DNA from: an uncultured Saprospiraceae bacterium
Lineage (GTDB): Bacteria; Bacteroidota; Bacteroidia; Chitinophagales; Saprospiraceae
Length of the DNA stretch: 46,130 bases
Reading direction: 5' to 3'
Assembly (NCBI GenBank): GCA_937944245.1
Contig: CALDYY010000007.1
Location: 1-46,130 of the forward strand
Both the position numbers and the translations under genes were made by a program. The notes below the pieces were generated by a model. That model was not told where the DNA came from and ran no database searches. It was given only the letters and a program-made list of their open reading frames with translations. Shown here piece by piece: positions 19,001 through 28,538 of the stretch. How positions within the stretch are numbered: the first letter of the stretch is position 1; each line of letters starts with the position of its first letter.

Positions 19001-19413
19001 AGACTAACAAACACGAAGCACTGATAATCAAATCTTTACTAGGTCAATTTATCCAATTATATCGTTCAATGGGCAAAACCATTTCCGCTGAGTCCATTGG
19101 CATCATTACGCCTTATCGTGCGCAAATTGCACAAATTCGGGCAGTGCTGGCGCAAGATGTACCGATTGATACTGACCTTATTACAATTGACACTGTCGAA
19201 CGCTATCAAGGAGGTGCTAAAGAAATCATAATCATTTCACTGTGTATCAACACTTTACAACAAATAGATTTATTAGTTTCCTTATCCGACGAGGGCGTAG
19301 ATAGAAAATTAAATGTGGCATTAACAAGAGCAAGAGAATATTTAGTTATCATTGGAAATCCAAATTTGTTGAAAGCCAATAGTACCTATCGGGCATTGTT
19401 GGAGCAATTTTAG
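16036..19413 (+). CDS. Dna2-like PD-(D/E)XK nuclease / SF1B helicase
   Basis: A 1125-residue cytoplasmic protein. The middle carries a RecB/Cas4-type nuclease: GRLDVLF near residue 348, VELKSGK near 365 and QILLYDLMIR about 30 residues later supply the D, ExK and QxxxY positions. The C-terminal half is a UPF1/Dna2-type helicase: Walker A GPPGTGKTS near residue 714, AYTNRAVDEIC, IGTVSSI, Walker B IIDEASQL near 832, GDHKQLPAVV, LSHQGRMHEKI, ERYQGGAKEIIIIS and the arginine-finger motif NVALTRAREYLVI near 1093. I cannot place the four-cysteine iron-sulphur ligand set of eukaryotic Dna2. Such fusions process DNA ends or flaps during replication and repair; a defence role is possible but there are no partner genes. 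The first 330 residues match no domain I recognise. The start is the ATG at 16036, placed by the adjoining promoter box. Confidence 0.85.
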   Translation: MNKTALGELFYRELEKIIKKEQDTLKTVEALYKLLDAMIMEITRKERLLFSTLFSRIVYVSQTYQINRTLQTKIHYFRRNAKNVVYQQQNEGLQAIQQAGIYVIAHAIRSVFNVPIPEHLQPYLQDAFPLKISSVEVVAFHSKLRVVAISENSAKEQLIVQCEQYPEQEIIVQYNIPERNEPFNATIKAIRQVFGFPITLNLLDVEVDAKGVHRPRAFVVEPDYLIDVSTLAGCFGEWGAEPLLYLLKKFLPIPSNKHLIIGNIANFFLDELMNYPDCSFKDTFPKVLKTNPLAFCLLEDKEIREIQQTVQRHFLVLKKMVQQDFKAAGIEPQYCFLEPSFFAETYGLQGRLDVLFKQNDKTAIVELKSGKVYRANQHGINQSHFIQILLYDLMIRAVFGKKIDPKNYILYSSIQEKSLRFAPRIKAQQYEALQVRNQLVALDWELKDLTKWFSKNGLTTRLIERTIPFTKINSNRLGTIKGFIGEDIIQFEKIYQDLSPLERKYLHAFSGFIAREHQLAKTGVQGVESANGLASLWLDNFEDKEEQFEVLSYLSIKTNQTNSDPPIIQFKRTPRTNPLANFRKGDIVVLYPFDKDSTKESAILRHQIFKCSITDLDAQNVIVQLRSQQFNSSIFEQYQYWNLEHDMMDNSFIMQYQSLFQFFQRPIHKRNVWLTTRPPQKGEPVHLAHHPELTDEQHLVLQKIISSKEYFLLWGPPGTGKTSMMLKHLVKYLLENTSEKLLLMAYTNRAVDEICDAVERIGAGIKEQYLRIGSQFSTEHRFQGQLLKNKIASANSRKEIKAILDQHRIVIGTVSSITNKPELLQLMTFQRAIIDEASQLLEPSLLGILPRFEKVVLIGDHKQLPAVVLQDETESVVKDEDLNKIGLKNLRNALFERLFHRCIANDWHWAYAQLSHQGRMHEKIMAFPNKHFYQNTLKILPDTVFYSLRQKHNPNISNPTILPGWMCALAQKRVLFLPSPSDEESLTQKTNKHEALIIKSLLGQFIQLYRSMGKTISAESIGIITPYRAQIAQIRAVLAQDVPIDTDLITIDTVERYQGGAKEIIIISLCINTLQQIDLLVSLSDEGVDRKLNVALTRAREYLVIIGNPNLLKANSTYRALLEQF

Positions 19414-19672
19414 TTAAAGTCGGATAAAAAAATTAGATTCATCTTTTGTATGCTCAACAACAAAGTATTGAAAATATTAAGGTTAAGAAGATAAACATAC
19501 TTTTTTCTTTGAATACTCTAAGCTATCTAAATCTTTCTGTTACAGTTGAATGAAACAAGAAAGGCGGTTCATCGTAACATATCAGTAATGCTCTGAAAAG
19601 TAGAGCAATTTAAAGTTCGTTTACTATTGCTAGTTCGGCTCATGTTGAACTTGTTGTAATTACCTTAATGCT

Positions 19673-20716
19673 ATGAGTGCTTTTTTCAAAAAAATAGCGG
19701 TGTTTACTGCTTTTGTTTTCACCTTAGTGTTGGCAAATGCACAAGATGTGCATTTTTCGCAATTTTATCATTCACCATTGCAACTCAATCCTGCACTTGC
19801 TGGAGTACATCATGGCTCAGTACGCTTTGTCAACAACTATAAAAGCCAATGGCAATCTGTATCTGATTTGAACTTCACCACTTTCTCCAGTGCTTTAGAA
19901 AAGAAATTTTATACAGACGATTTAGAAAACAGCTACTTCACAGCAGGTTTACTTTTGTCGTTTGACCAAGCGGGTTCTTCACAGTTGAGTCGGACAAACA
20001 TAGGTGTTTCAGGGTCTTACTCCATTCAACTTTCACCGACCTTCTTTGTCACTGCTGGTGCACATGTAGGCATTAGCCAAAGGGCATTTAAAACAACCAA
20101 CTTAACGTTTGATCAGCAATTTGACGGGGAACAATTCGACCCAAACCGTCCAAAAGAAGGATTCAATAGAACAAATGACCTGAATATGGATTTGGGTAGT
20201 GGTGTCAATTTTAGAATACAACCACAAGACGCTCACCCCATCAATAAACGTACCAAATTAGACATTGGAATAGCCGCACACCACCTTACAGAACCTAAAG
20301 AAGCATTTTTTATTGACGGCGAAGTTCGATTAAAGCGGCGATATTCCACTTATGCTATGGGTACACTCATGCTATCCGACCTTTTTGATTTTGTGGCTAG
20401 AGGTATGGTACAACTGCAAGGTCCTTATCAAGAAAATGTAGTTGGTGCATCAGGCAAAATACACATTAATAGAAATCCAGCACAAGAACTGGCAGTGTTG
20501 TTTGGTTCGTCCTACCGATTCGATAATTTCGGCGATGCTATCATTCCACACATGGAAATAGAAATCCAGCAATGGTTACTTGGTGTAAGTTATGACGTCA
20601 ACATATCCGAATTTCAAGCAGCCTCCTCACGTAGAGGCGGTATAGAAATTGCTTTAAGGTATGTATTCGCACCATTGAAACCTGTAAATAAAACAAAGAT
20701 ATGTCCGATTATATAA
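19673..20716 (+). CDS. PorP/SprF-family type IX secretion outer-membrane protein
   Basis: A 347-residue predicted outer-membrane beta-barrel. The signal peptide (AVFTAFVFTLVLANA) is followed by the family signature QDVHFSQFYHSPLQLNPALAG, then NNYKSQWQSV and barrel strands including LGSGVNFRI and DIGIAAHHLTEP, ending GGIEIALRYVFA. PorP is a component of the type IX apparatus; its relative SprF is needed to secrete SprB and other cargo carrying type B C-terminal signals. The next two genes encode a PD40-OmpA protein and a type B cargo, so this copy is best read as a cargo-specific SprF-like partner rather than the core PorP. The ATG at 19673 directly precedes the signal peptide. Confidence 0.9.
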   Translation: MSAFFKKIAVFTAFVFTLVLANAQDVHFSQFYHSPLQLNPALAGVHHGSVRFVNNYKSQWQSVSDLNFTTFSSALEKKFYTDDLENSYFTAGLLLSFDQAGSSQLSRTNIGVSGSYSIQLSPTFFVTAGAHVGISQRAFKTTNLTFDQQFDGEQFDPNRPKEGFNRTNDLNMDLGSGVNFRIQPQDAHPINKRTKLDIGIAAHHLTEPKEAFFIDGEVRLKRRYSTYAMGTLMLSDLFDFVARGMVQLQGPYQENVVGASGKIHINRNPAQELAVLFGSSYRFDNFGDAIIPHMEIEIQQWLLGVSYDVNISEFQAASSRRGGIEIALRYVFAPLKPVNKTKICPII

Positions 20717-20893
20717 TATTTATTACTGTGTATGTCGTTTTAATTAATGATTAATTATTTATAGGACTAATTTCAATATATTCAATATAAGACAATACAC
20801 ACTAAAATGTTAAGAAAATCATTTTCTCGATTTATTAGGTTGATGAAAATTGGTGATAAAAGCCCATTACTTGGGCATCAAACCCAAATTGTT

Positions 20894-23437
20894 ATGAAGC
20901 AGATATTTTTGAGTTTTATTTTAATAGGATTATTCAGCGCTGCAAATGGTCAAAAATTTGACCAAGGGGAAACCTATGGCGTTACCTATAAACAAATGCT
21001 AAAAGCTGCTGATGAGGCTTTTACTATTGATAAGGATTACTATACCGCTATGCGTTACTACGGCTTGGCAATGAATGTACGTCCCAACGATACAAGTTTG
21101 CGCTTTAAGTATGCGGAATCGGCTCGTCTGGCAGGGGCATTCATCTTAGCAAGGGATGCTTACAAAATGGTTGCAACAGCAGAAGATAAAGATAAATTTC
21201 CATTGACTCAGTATTGGCTAGGTTATGTTTATCAAGTCTTAGGTAAATACACAGAAGCTATTGATAGCTACGAGCAATTTTTAGATAAGCAAACAGGAAA
21301 CGAAGCTGTGCCTACCTATTATTTACAGTTAGCAAAAAAGGGAATCAAAGATGCTAAGTGGTCAAGAGATATTGCTGAGGTACAGCACAATGTTAATGTT
21401 TTGTCCATAGGTAGTGAAATCAACACGCCGAATAAAGAATTTGGAGCATTTATATTGAATGACACCTTGTTTTATTCATCTTTGAATTTCCAGAGCAATA
21501 AAGACAATGCACCAACAGAGCGACCTTACGCTAGAATACTATTTTCAGTGGATGGAAGCAAGGGAGAGCAGTTAACAAACGGTATTAACGATACCCTTCG
21601 CCATACTGCTAATTTGGTGTACAATACAAAGCGCACTCAGCGCTTCTTTACGCGATGCGACTACCTAGACAACCGAAGTGCTGATATTAGATGTGCTATT
21701 TTTACACAGAAAAAGCAGCAAGATGGCAGTTGGAGTAACCCAGAGGGGTTAAAAAACTATATTAATGACAATCAATATACTTACACTCATCCCAGTGTTG
21801 CACAGGATAAAGAAAATGAGGATGAATACCTATATTTTGTTTCTAATCAGCCGGGCGGCAAAGGTAAATTGGACATTTGGGTAGCTAAAATAGACTCAGA
21901 AGGCAACTTGGAAAAACCTGAAAACCTAGCAATAGTCAACACAAATGAAAATGAAGTAACACCGTTTTTCCATTCGCCGACACAAACACTTTATTACAGT
22001 ACAGAAGGAATGCTTGGGCTAGGCGGCTTCGACATTCAAAAAGTAAAGAAAACTAAAGATGGTTGGGGCGAAATTGAAAACATGGGTAAGCCCATCAATA
22101 GCAGTTTAAATGATCTATACTTCACCTTAAATGAAGATGGGTCAAAAGGCTACTTATCTTCCAATAGAGAAGGTTCGACTTATATGGAAAAAGAATACCA
22201 GTTATGTTGTGATGATATTTTTGCAGCAGAATTTGACATTAAAGTTGAATTATTAGCTTTTGTTTTCAACAATACTGATAAATCAGAGTTGCTTGGCACA
22301 TCCATTCGATTACTAGAAATAAAACCTGATGGCTCTTTAGAAGAAATTTCAAAGCAGACGCATCCTTTTGACAATGCTTATAATTTTTTTGTGGACAGAG
22401 GTGCTAAGTATATATTAGAGGCTTCAAAAAACGGATTTGTTCAACAGCTAGATACGCTTTCTATTCCTCTGACAGCACCCGACCAAATTAAGAAAGACAT
22501 TTATCTTTCACCCGTTACTGCTGATTTAAGGGTTTTGACCTACGACATGAAGACAAAGCTCCCTATCACCGCAACAACTATTCAGTTGATTGAAGTAGAT
22601 AAAAATAATGAAAGAGTGGTGCAAGAGCAACTCAATGAATATGGTAATGACTTTAAGTTCCCACTAGAATTGGACAAAACTTATCTTATTAGAGCGACTA
22701 AATCAGGTTACAAACCAGTCGAAGAATTAGAGTTAAGCACTTTCAACTTGACCAATAGTGAAGTATTCTTAGCAGAACTTTACTTGAACCGTATTTCTTT
22801 CGACGATTATTTACCGCTGGCTATTTACTTTGACAACGATTACCCAGACCGAAGATCGAATAGCCGAACTACCGATATTAGCTATGCCGAAACAGTAGAA
22901 GATTACTACGATAAAAAAGAAGAGTTCAAGCTACTCTTCACAGAACCAATGGATAAGGAGGAAGCCTTCCTAACAGCCGAGCGTTACGAAGCATTTTTTG
23001 AACGTGAGGTGAAGCGAGGTTTTGATGACTTAACGACTTTTGCTGATGCTTTAATTCAATTCTTGGAGCGGGGTAATGAGGTACGCATTCTATTAAGAGG
23101 ATACGCCAGTCCTCGTTCTAATCCTACTTACAACTATAACCTCAGTGCACGTAGAATTGTAAGTGTGCAGAATTTCTTCCGTAGTTATAAAGGAGGTGTA
23201 TTGATGAAATATATTAATGAGAAAAAATTAATTGTGGATAATGAGCCTATTGGTGATAAAAAAGCACCCAATTATGTTATTGGTTTACTAGAAGATGAAA
23301 GAAATTCGATTTATAGTCTAGGTGCTTCGCTGGAGCGCAGGGTAGAAATTGTAGAAGTAGAAGTTAAAGTAACTGAAGATGAAGAACCACCTAGCTCAAA
23401 CAAGGCATTTAGCACTAAAGGCGGAAACGACGACTAA
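20894..23437 (+). CDS. PD40 propeller / OmpA-domain lipid- or peptidoglycan-associated protein of the type IX cassette
   Basis: An 847-residue exported protein. After a signal peptide (LSFILIGLFSAANGQ) come TPR-like repeats (about 20-140: YTAMRYYGLAMNVRPND, YWLGYVYQVLGKYTEAID), a PD40/WD40-like propeller (about 170-440: YLYFVSNQPGGKGKLDIW, LGLGGFDIQKVKK, GYLSSNREG), two carboxypeptidase-regulatory-like folds (about 450-650) and a C-terminal OmpA domain (about 700-825) with EVRILLRGYASPRSNPTYN, LSARRIVSVQNFF and SLGASLERRVEI. This architecture matches PorE and related Bacteroidota proteins that tie the type IX machinery to peptidoglycan. ATGs at 20807 and 20843 in the same frame would add residues before the signal peptide, so the start is placed at 20894. 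It lies between the SprF-like gene and the type B cargo and probably serves that cargo. Confidence 0.87.
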   Translation: MKQIFLSFILIGLFSAANGQKFDQGETYGVTYKQMLKAADEAFTIDKDYYTAMRYYGLAMNVRPNDTSLRFKYAESARLAGAFILARDAYKMVATAEDKDKFPLTQYWLGYVYQVLGKYTEAIDSYEQFLDKQTGNEAVPTYYLQLAKKGIKDAKWSRDIAEVQHNVNVLSIGSEINTPNKEFGAFILNDTLFYSSLNFQSNKDNAPTERPYARILFSVDGSKGEQLTNGINDTLRHTANLVYNTKRTQRFFTRCDYLDNRSADIRCAIFTQKKQQDGSWSNPEGLKNYINDNQYTYTHPSVAQDKENEDEYLYFVSNQPGGKGKLDIWVAKIDSEGNLEKPENLAIVNTNENEVTPFFHSPTQTLYYSTEGMLGLGGFDIQKVKKTKDGWGEIENMGKPINSSLNDLYFTLNEDGSKGYLSSNREGSTYMEKEYQLCCDDIFAAEFDIKVELLAFVFNNTDKSELLGTSIRLLEIKPDGSLEEISKQTHPFDNAYNFFVDRGAKYILEASKNGFVQQLDTLSIPLTAPDQIKKDIYLSPVTADLRVLTYDMKTKLPITATTIQLIEVDKNNERVVQEQLNEYGNDFKFPLELDKTYLIRATKSGYKPVEELELSTFNLTNSEVFLAELYLNRISFDDYLPLAIYFDNDYPDRRSNSRTTDISYAETVEDYYDKKEEFKLLFTEPMDKEEAFLTAERYEAFFEREVKRGFDDLTTFADALIQFLERGNEVRILLRGYASPRSNPTYNYNLSARRIVSVQNFFRSYKGGVLMKYINEKKLIVDNEPIGDKKAPNYVIGLLEDERNSIYSLGASLERRVEIVEVEVKVTEDEEPPSSNKAFSTKGGNDD

Positions 23438-23492
23438 AAGTGCAAGTGAGGTACTTAAATAACACAATAGAACTTTTTAGATGTAAAACAGA

Positions 23493-23554
23493 AAGATAAG
23501 TTCTGCTGCTACTTCGAGCAATATTGCCTCAAACAGCAGCAGAACAATTATCTT
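23493..23554. other. Long interrupted stem-loop between the OmpA and adhesin genes
   Basis: Arms GTTCTGCTGCT (23500-23510) and AGCAGCAGAAC (23535-23545) form a perfect 11-base stem, extended outward by partial pairing of AAGATAA with TTATCTT. The 24-base loop itself holds the palindrome GCAATATTGC. No T tract follows, so this may be a processing or attenuation structure rather than an intrinsic terminator. Confidence 0.55.
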
Positions 23555-23606
23555 ACATTTAACGATGCAAAATTCACTAATTCACTAATATTTGAAATCC
23601 CTGAGC

Positions 23607-26600
23607 ATGAAGAACATCTTTACACTTAAAGAAAATACTACAATCAATCTATATGCAAAGCTATTTGAGCTGATTTGTTTGTTTGTTCTTTGTTTTCCAA
23701 CAATCCATTTCGCTTCCCATATTGTGGGTGGGGACATCGGCTATCGCTGTTTGGGCGGCAACCAATATGAAATTACCTTAAACGTATATCGAGATTGCTT
23801 TTATGGTGCAAACGATGCACCTTTTGACAATCCTGCTACACTTGGTATTTTCAACCCAAGAACGAGGACTTTAATTCAGCAATTTAATATCCCATTTACT
23901 CAAGATGACACCTTGCGCGGTCTCTTTCAAGACCGCTGTCTGCTTATTCCGCAAGATGTTTGTGTACATACCTCTACTTATCGCGATACCATCACGCTCC
24001 TGTTCAGCCCCGATGGTTACCAAATTGTCTATCAACGCTGTTGCCGTAACCAAACAATTGCCAATGTCGTTAACCCACTAGAAACTGGTGCAACTTATGA
24101 CATTACCATTACTGCTGCTGCACTGCGCGTATGTAATTCTTCACCTCGTTTCAAAGAATGGCCACCTATTTTTGTATGTGTGGACAATCCCATTTTCTAT
24201 GACCACAGTGCTATTGACCAAGATAGAGATGAGTTAGTGTATAGCCTTTGCACGCCATTTACAGGTGGAAGTTTGGCTCAACCCAAGCCGCTAGTGCCTG
24301 CAAGCCCTCCTTACGATACATTGAGATGGGTTGACCCAGTTTACAATTTAGACAATATCCTTGGCGAGGGAAGACCACTGCGCATAGACCCTCGTAGAGG
24401 ATTTCTGTTTGCGCGACCAGGTATTCAGGGGCAATTTGTAGTAGGAGTCTGCGTGGATGAATATAGAGGTGGAGAGCTGCTTTCAAGAACAAGACGCGAT
24501 TTTCAGTACAACATAGGAATGTGTCGCGACATTAATGCAGTAGTGGGTGCGCCTTCCATACAATGTGATGACTTAACAGTCAACTTTGAGAGTTTAAGCA
24601 CTGGTTCAGCAGATTTTATGTGGAACTTTGATTTCAAACAAGGACAAGCGCCTATTTTTACTTCAAGAGAGGAAAATCCTTCTTTTACCTATCCAGATAC
24701 AGGTAGATACTTTGTTCAACTTATTGTTGAGCCAAATAGCGTTTGTTCAGATACAATGATTCACGAAATATATTTAAGAAATAACACCGTACAATCTGCT
24801 ATACAAGCCACCACTTTTGATTGTGGTGATTCCACCGTAGTGACTTTGATAGACCAATCTGTGGATACTATTTTTAACATCACAGAGCGTTTTTGGGAAG
24901 TAAGAACAACTGATACCACTTTCACTAGCGACTTTGGACGACCAGCTTTTTTTGTGCGCAAAGGAACAAGCGTAGAAGCGACGCTTATTACTCAATCAAA
25001 AGATGGGTGTTCACAGACTTCACGAGCTACTTTTGAAACTGGCAATTCAGACCCTACTGTGGGCATTCCCGATACACTCGTCATTTGTAGGCGAGATAGC
25101 ATTAATTTGAATCCATTATTCGATGCTGATTTGGGCTATCAATATCGTTGGCGACCCAATTTATCTGTTGACAATCCAAATCGTCCTAACCCTAAGGTTT
25201 CACCCAGAAATACAACGACTTATACTGCAAGAATTTTCCCAGAAAGTAGCCTTTGTGAAGTGGAAAAAAAAGTCACCGTAGTTGTGCTTCCTGCACCACA
25301 GTTAATGGAATTGAATATGTCAAAAGATTGTTTTAATGGACTAACCATCAACTTCAAAGCTAGTATAGAAGGAGCTGATTCTATACAATGGAATTTTGGA
25401 GATAGCACTAACAGTCAGTTATTTACATCAAATAAAAGTGTGACGCACACTTACCCTGATACAGGAACTTACGAACTACAAATTGTTCTTCTAGGAAGAC
25501 TTTGCAGTGATACTATTCGCAGAATGGTCAACGTAGAAAGCCGTGAAGGTGCGACTAATCTAGTGCTTGAATTGCCTAATAAAGATATTCAAACTTGTGA
25601 AGCAAATGTAACTTTGGAGGCAAGAGTACAAAATGTACCTGTCTATGAATGGCTAAATGCTCAAGATTCTGTTCTGGCGATTAACCGTAGTTTTACCGTT
25701 CCTGTTTTGGGCGATACTTTCTACAAAATAAGAGCCAGCGATAGTACAGGTTGTGTAGTGGAAGATACCATTCGAGTAAGCGACAGACGACCAAAGTTCA
25801 CTACACCACGCGACCAAGTCCTTTGTCCGGGTGAAACTGCGGACGTATTTGCTACAACAACATCTTCCGATTCGCTTCGCTTCCAATGGTTTCCCAGCGA
25901 TTTAATTATAGAAGGAGGCAATACTGCTCGACCTCAGCTAATGTTTAGGTCAGGTGTACAAACATATGGCGTAATAGTGGAAAGTAGTTTTGGCTGTGTG
26001 GACTCGGCGCAAATAGTGATTACTAGCATTGACCCTGATTTAACGATTACTTTCGATGCCAATATTCAGTGCGATGGGGCAACAGTAGAATTTATTAACA
26101 CCAGTTCTCAGCCAGATTTGAGATACAAATGGCTATTTGGCGATGGAAATGCGGCAACAGACAATCGCATCCTTTACAACTACGAAAGTATAGGTACAAT
26201 TAATGCCTGCTTGGCGTTAGATTACAATGTTAGTTGTATTGATACCACTTGTCAGCCATTGGAAATTATTGATGGTATGATTGAAGCTAGCTTCGCAGTA
26301 GAATTAATGGACTGTTCAACGGATAGCACCATGTTAATTTTTAATAATTTATCTACTGCACCTAATATTGCTTCCTACAAATGGGAATTTAGTAATGGCG
26401 ATACTAGCACATTGGAAAGTCCTAGTTTAACACTATTCAGAAGTGAGCAATTAATTGCTAAGCTAACCGTAGAAGTCGGTGAGGATTGCCAAATTGTACA
26501 AATTGATACTATTGCTGTAAAGGTATTAAGTATCAACTTAGATACACTCATCAACTTATGCGAAGGTACTACCTTGCAGCTAAATGTAGGTGGCGATATG

Positions 26601-28508
26601 GATTTACAATATACTTGGAGTCCTGCAGAAAATTTAAGTGCCCCTAATGTAGCTAGTCCTTTACTTTCAGCAATGAGTGTGGGGGAGTTTAACTACTCGG
26701 TAAAAATCGAAGACCGCAACAACGAAGGATGTCAGATAGCACGCAACTTTAAAGTTGTTGTAGCAGAAGGCTTGGCGATTAGTTTGCCCGATGTCTTGAA
26801 CTTATGCGAAACTGACCAAGTGCTTTCATTGGATGTAGATTCAACCGTCAATGTCATTTGGCGAGACGTTAATAATACAACGTTTAGCGGTAGATCTGTA
26901 AACATTAGAGGCGATTACGAGGGACCTTATTTTGTGGAAGCCACAGATAGTAAAGGTTGTGTGGGGCGCGATTCTGTTCAAATTACAATTGGTAACGGCG
27001 TTAATATTTTCAAAGCGATTGGTGATACAGTAACGACTTGCGAGGGTCAATCGGTATTGATTATCTTAGAAAACACTGACCCAAGAGATGAAATTACCAT
27101 TCGCTATTCGCCTAACGATCAACTTATTAGCGGAGATGGTACATTAAGACCGACTATATTCGGATTTACCGATACTATTTTTGTCATGTACTACGAAGCC
27201 AGTAACCAGTTTGGTTGTAGCATTAACGATTCTTTAATCATCAAAATTAGAGATTTTAAAATTACACTACCCGATAGCGCACTTGTTTGTAGGAATAGTC
27301 CAACGACTATCAATCCAAATTTCAATCCTTTATTGGAATACACTTGGACACCAAGTGCAGGATTAAATAATGCCAGAAGTGGTAATCCTGAAATTACCAT
27401 TACTCAACCCACCCGATACCTTGTCAACATAACGGTAGGCGATGGAGCAGGTGCTTGCCGAGCGCAACGGACGGTAGATGTGGACTTACTACCCGATTTT
27501 AATTTGCAAGTCCCACGAGATACTGCCCTTTGCGAAGGAACGCAGATTACATTAACCGCAATCGCAAATGTGCCAGTAGAATACGAATGGGCAGCTGACC
27601 AACGATTTGAAACCTTGTTGAGTGCCGACTCTATTGCGTTGGTCAATGCAATGGAAGGAAGCCGTAGTTTCTTTGTACGGGCAACAGATGAATTTGGCTG
27701 TTCACAAATTCGTGGAACAACCGTCAATAATTTCCCAGTGCGTGCTTCTGTTCCAGATACCACCGTCGGATGTATTGGACAAAATGTTTCTTTGATGGCA
27801 ACCAACAACGGACCGATGCAAACATTGACTTATCAATGGTCGCCTGCCGAACGAATTGTAAGTGGTCAAGGCACTTCCCGACCAACTGTAAATGGTGCGC
27901 AAAGTGGAGTCATTACTGCTTCGGTGACCAATAATTTTGGTTGTTCAACCACCATACAAACTTTTCTTTCTTTGTTGGATGTAGCATCTGACCAAGTACG
28001 CATTACTGCTACGCCAGATACTATTTCGCAAGGGCAGCAAACACGATTGAATGTTGAGTTGAATGATGACTTTACCTACCTTTGGTCGCCTAGCGATATT
28101 CTGGATAATCCAATGGCTCGAAATCCATTGGCTCGACCTTTGGAAACGACAACGTTTACAGTGGAGATTACCAAAGATGGTTGCGTGAGCAGAAAAACAA
28201 TCGAAGTAGTGGTTAATTTCAATATTTGTGATGAGCCTTTTATCTTCATCCCAACAGCATTCACGCCTAATAGTGATGGGCGAAACGATATACTTTTCGT
28301 GCGTGGCAATCCAATCAAAACAATGTACTTTGCTGTGTTCAATCGTTGGGGACAAAAAGTATTTGAATCGGATAATCCAAACTTTGGTTGGGACGGTACT
28401 TTCAAAGGCAAACCGCTACCACCAGATGTTTACGGCTATTATGTGGATATTGAATGTTTAGATGGCGAAACCTTCTTCAAAAAAGGAAATGTTTCAATAT
28501 TAAGGTGA
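23607..28508 (+). CDS. Giant PKD-repeat surface protein with type B (gliding-motility) C-terminal sorting domain
   Basis: A 1633-residue predicted cell-surface or secreted protein. An N-terminal signal region ends near HFASHIVGG; the following domain (GGDIGYRCLGGNQYEITLNV, YRDC, QRCCRNQTI) is a recurrent head module of Bacteroidota type B cargo. Then come PKD modules (for example WNFDFKQ with FTYPDTGRYFVQL, WNFGDSTN with HTYPDTGTYELQI, KWLFGDGNA, KWEFSNGD) alternating with SprB-like Ig repeats marked by WxPxxxL cores (YRWRPNLS, YTWSPAENLS, YTWTPSAGLN, YQWSPAERI, YLWSPSDIL). The last 85 residues are the type B signal: FIPTAFTPNSDGRNDILFV, FAVFNRWGQKVFES, GWDGTFKGKPLPPDVYGYYV. Such proteins need an SprF partner, encoded two genes upstream. 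The likely role is adhesion or gliding. The start is the ATG at 23607; a TTG at 23592 in frame is less likely. Confidence 0.93.
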   Translation: MKNIFTLKENTTINLYAKLFELICLFVLCFPTIHFASHIVGGDIGYRCLGGNQYEITLNVYRDCFYGANDAPFDNPATLGIFNPRTRTLIQQFNIPFTQDDTLRGLFQDRCLLIPQDVCVHTSTYRDTITLLFSPDGYQIVYQRCCRNQTIANVVNPLETGATYDITITAAALRVCNSSPRFKEWPPIFVCVDNPIFYDHSAIDQDRDELVYSLCTPFTGGSLAQPKPLVPASPPYDTLRWVDPVYNLDNILGEGRPLRIDPRRGFLFARPGIQGQFVVGVCVDEYRGGELLSRTRRDFQYNIGMCRDINAVVGAPSIQCDDLTVNFESLSTGSADFMWNFDFKQGQAPIFTSREENPSFTYPDTGRYFVQLIVEPNSVCSDTMIHEIYLRNNTVQSAIQATTFDCGDSTVVTLIDQSVDTIFNITERFWEVRTTDTTFTSDFGRPAFFVRKGTSVEATLITQSKDGCSQTSRATFETGNSDPTVGIPDTLVICRRDSINLNPLFDADLGYQYRWRPNLSVDNPNRPNPKVSPRNTTTYTARIFPESSLCEVEKKVTVVVLPAPQLMELNMSKDCFNGLTINFKASIEGADSIQWNFGDSTNSQLFTSNKSVTHTYPDTGTYELQIVLLGRLCSDTIRRMVNVESREGATNLVLELPNKDIQTCEANVTLEARVQNVPVYEWLNAQDSVLAINRSFTVPVLGDTFYKIRASDSTGCVVEDTIRVSDRRPKFTTPRDQVLCPGETADVFATTTSSDSLRFQWFPSDLIIEGGNTARPQLMFRSGVQTYGVIVESSFGCVDSAQIVITSIDPDLTITFDANIQCDGATVEFINTSSQPDLRYKWLFGDGNAATDNRILYNYESIGTINACLALDYNVSCIDTTCQPLEIIDGMIEASFAVELMDCSTDSTMLIFNNLSTAPNIASYKWEFSNGDTSTLESPSLTLFRSEQLIAKLTVEVGEDCQIVQIDTIAVKVLSINLDTLINLCEGTTLQLNVGGDMDLQYTWSPAENLSAPNVASPLLSAMSVGEFNYSVKIEDRNNEGCQIARNFKVVVAEGLAISLPDVLNLCETDQVLSLDVDSTVNVIWRDVNNTTFSGRSVNIRGDYEGPYFVEATDSKGCVGRDSVQITIGNGVNIFKAIGDTVTTCEGQSVLIILENTDPRDEITIRYSPNDQLISGDGTLRPTIFGFTDTIFVMYYEASNQFGCSINDSLIIKIRDFKITLPDSALVCRNSPTTINPNFNPLLEYTWTPSAGLNNARSGNPEITITQPTRYLVNITVGDGAGACRAQRTVDVDLLPDFNLQVPRDTALCEGTQITLTAIANVPVEYEWAADQRFETLLSADSIALVNAMEGSRSFFVRATDEFGCSQIRGTTVNNFPVRASVPDTTVGCIGQNVSLMATNNGPMQTLTYQWSPAERIVSGQGTSRPTVNGAQSGVITASVTNNFGCSTTIQTFLSLLDVASDQVRITATPDTISQGQQTRLNVELNDDFTYLWSPSDILDNPMARNPLARPLETTTFTVEITKDGCVSRKTIEVVVNFNICDEPFIFIPTAFTPNSDGRNDILFVRGNPIKTMYFAVFNRWGQKVFESDNPNFGWDGTFKGKPLPPDVYGYYVDIECLDGETFFKKGNVSILR

Positions 28509-28538
28509 TGTTCCGCAAAAGAACTTAACTTTTTATAC

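Noticed and set aside
27404-28411. Long reverse-strand frames inside the adhesin gene
   Set aside because: They mirror the PKD-rich plus-strand gene, and their translations have no domain features.
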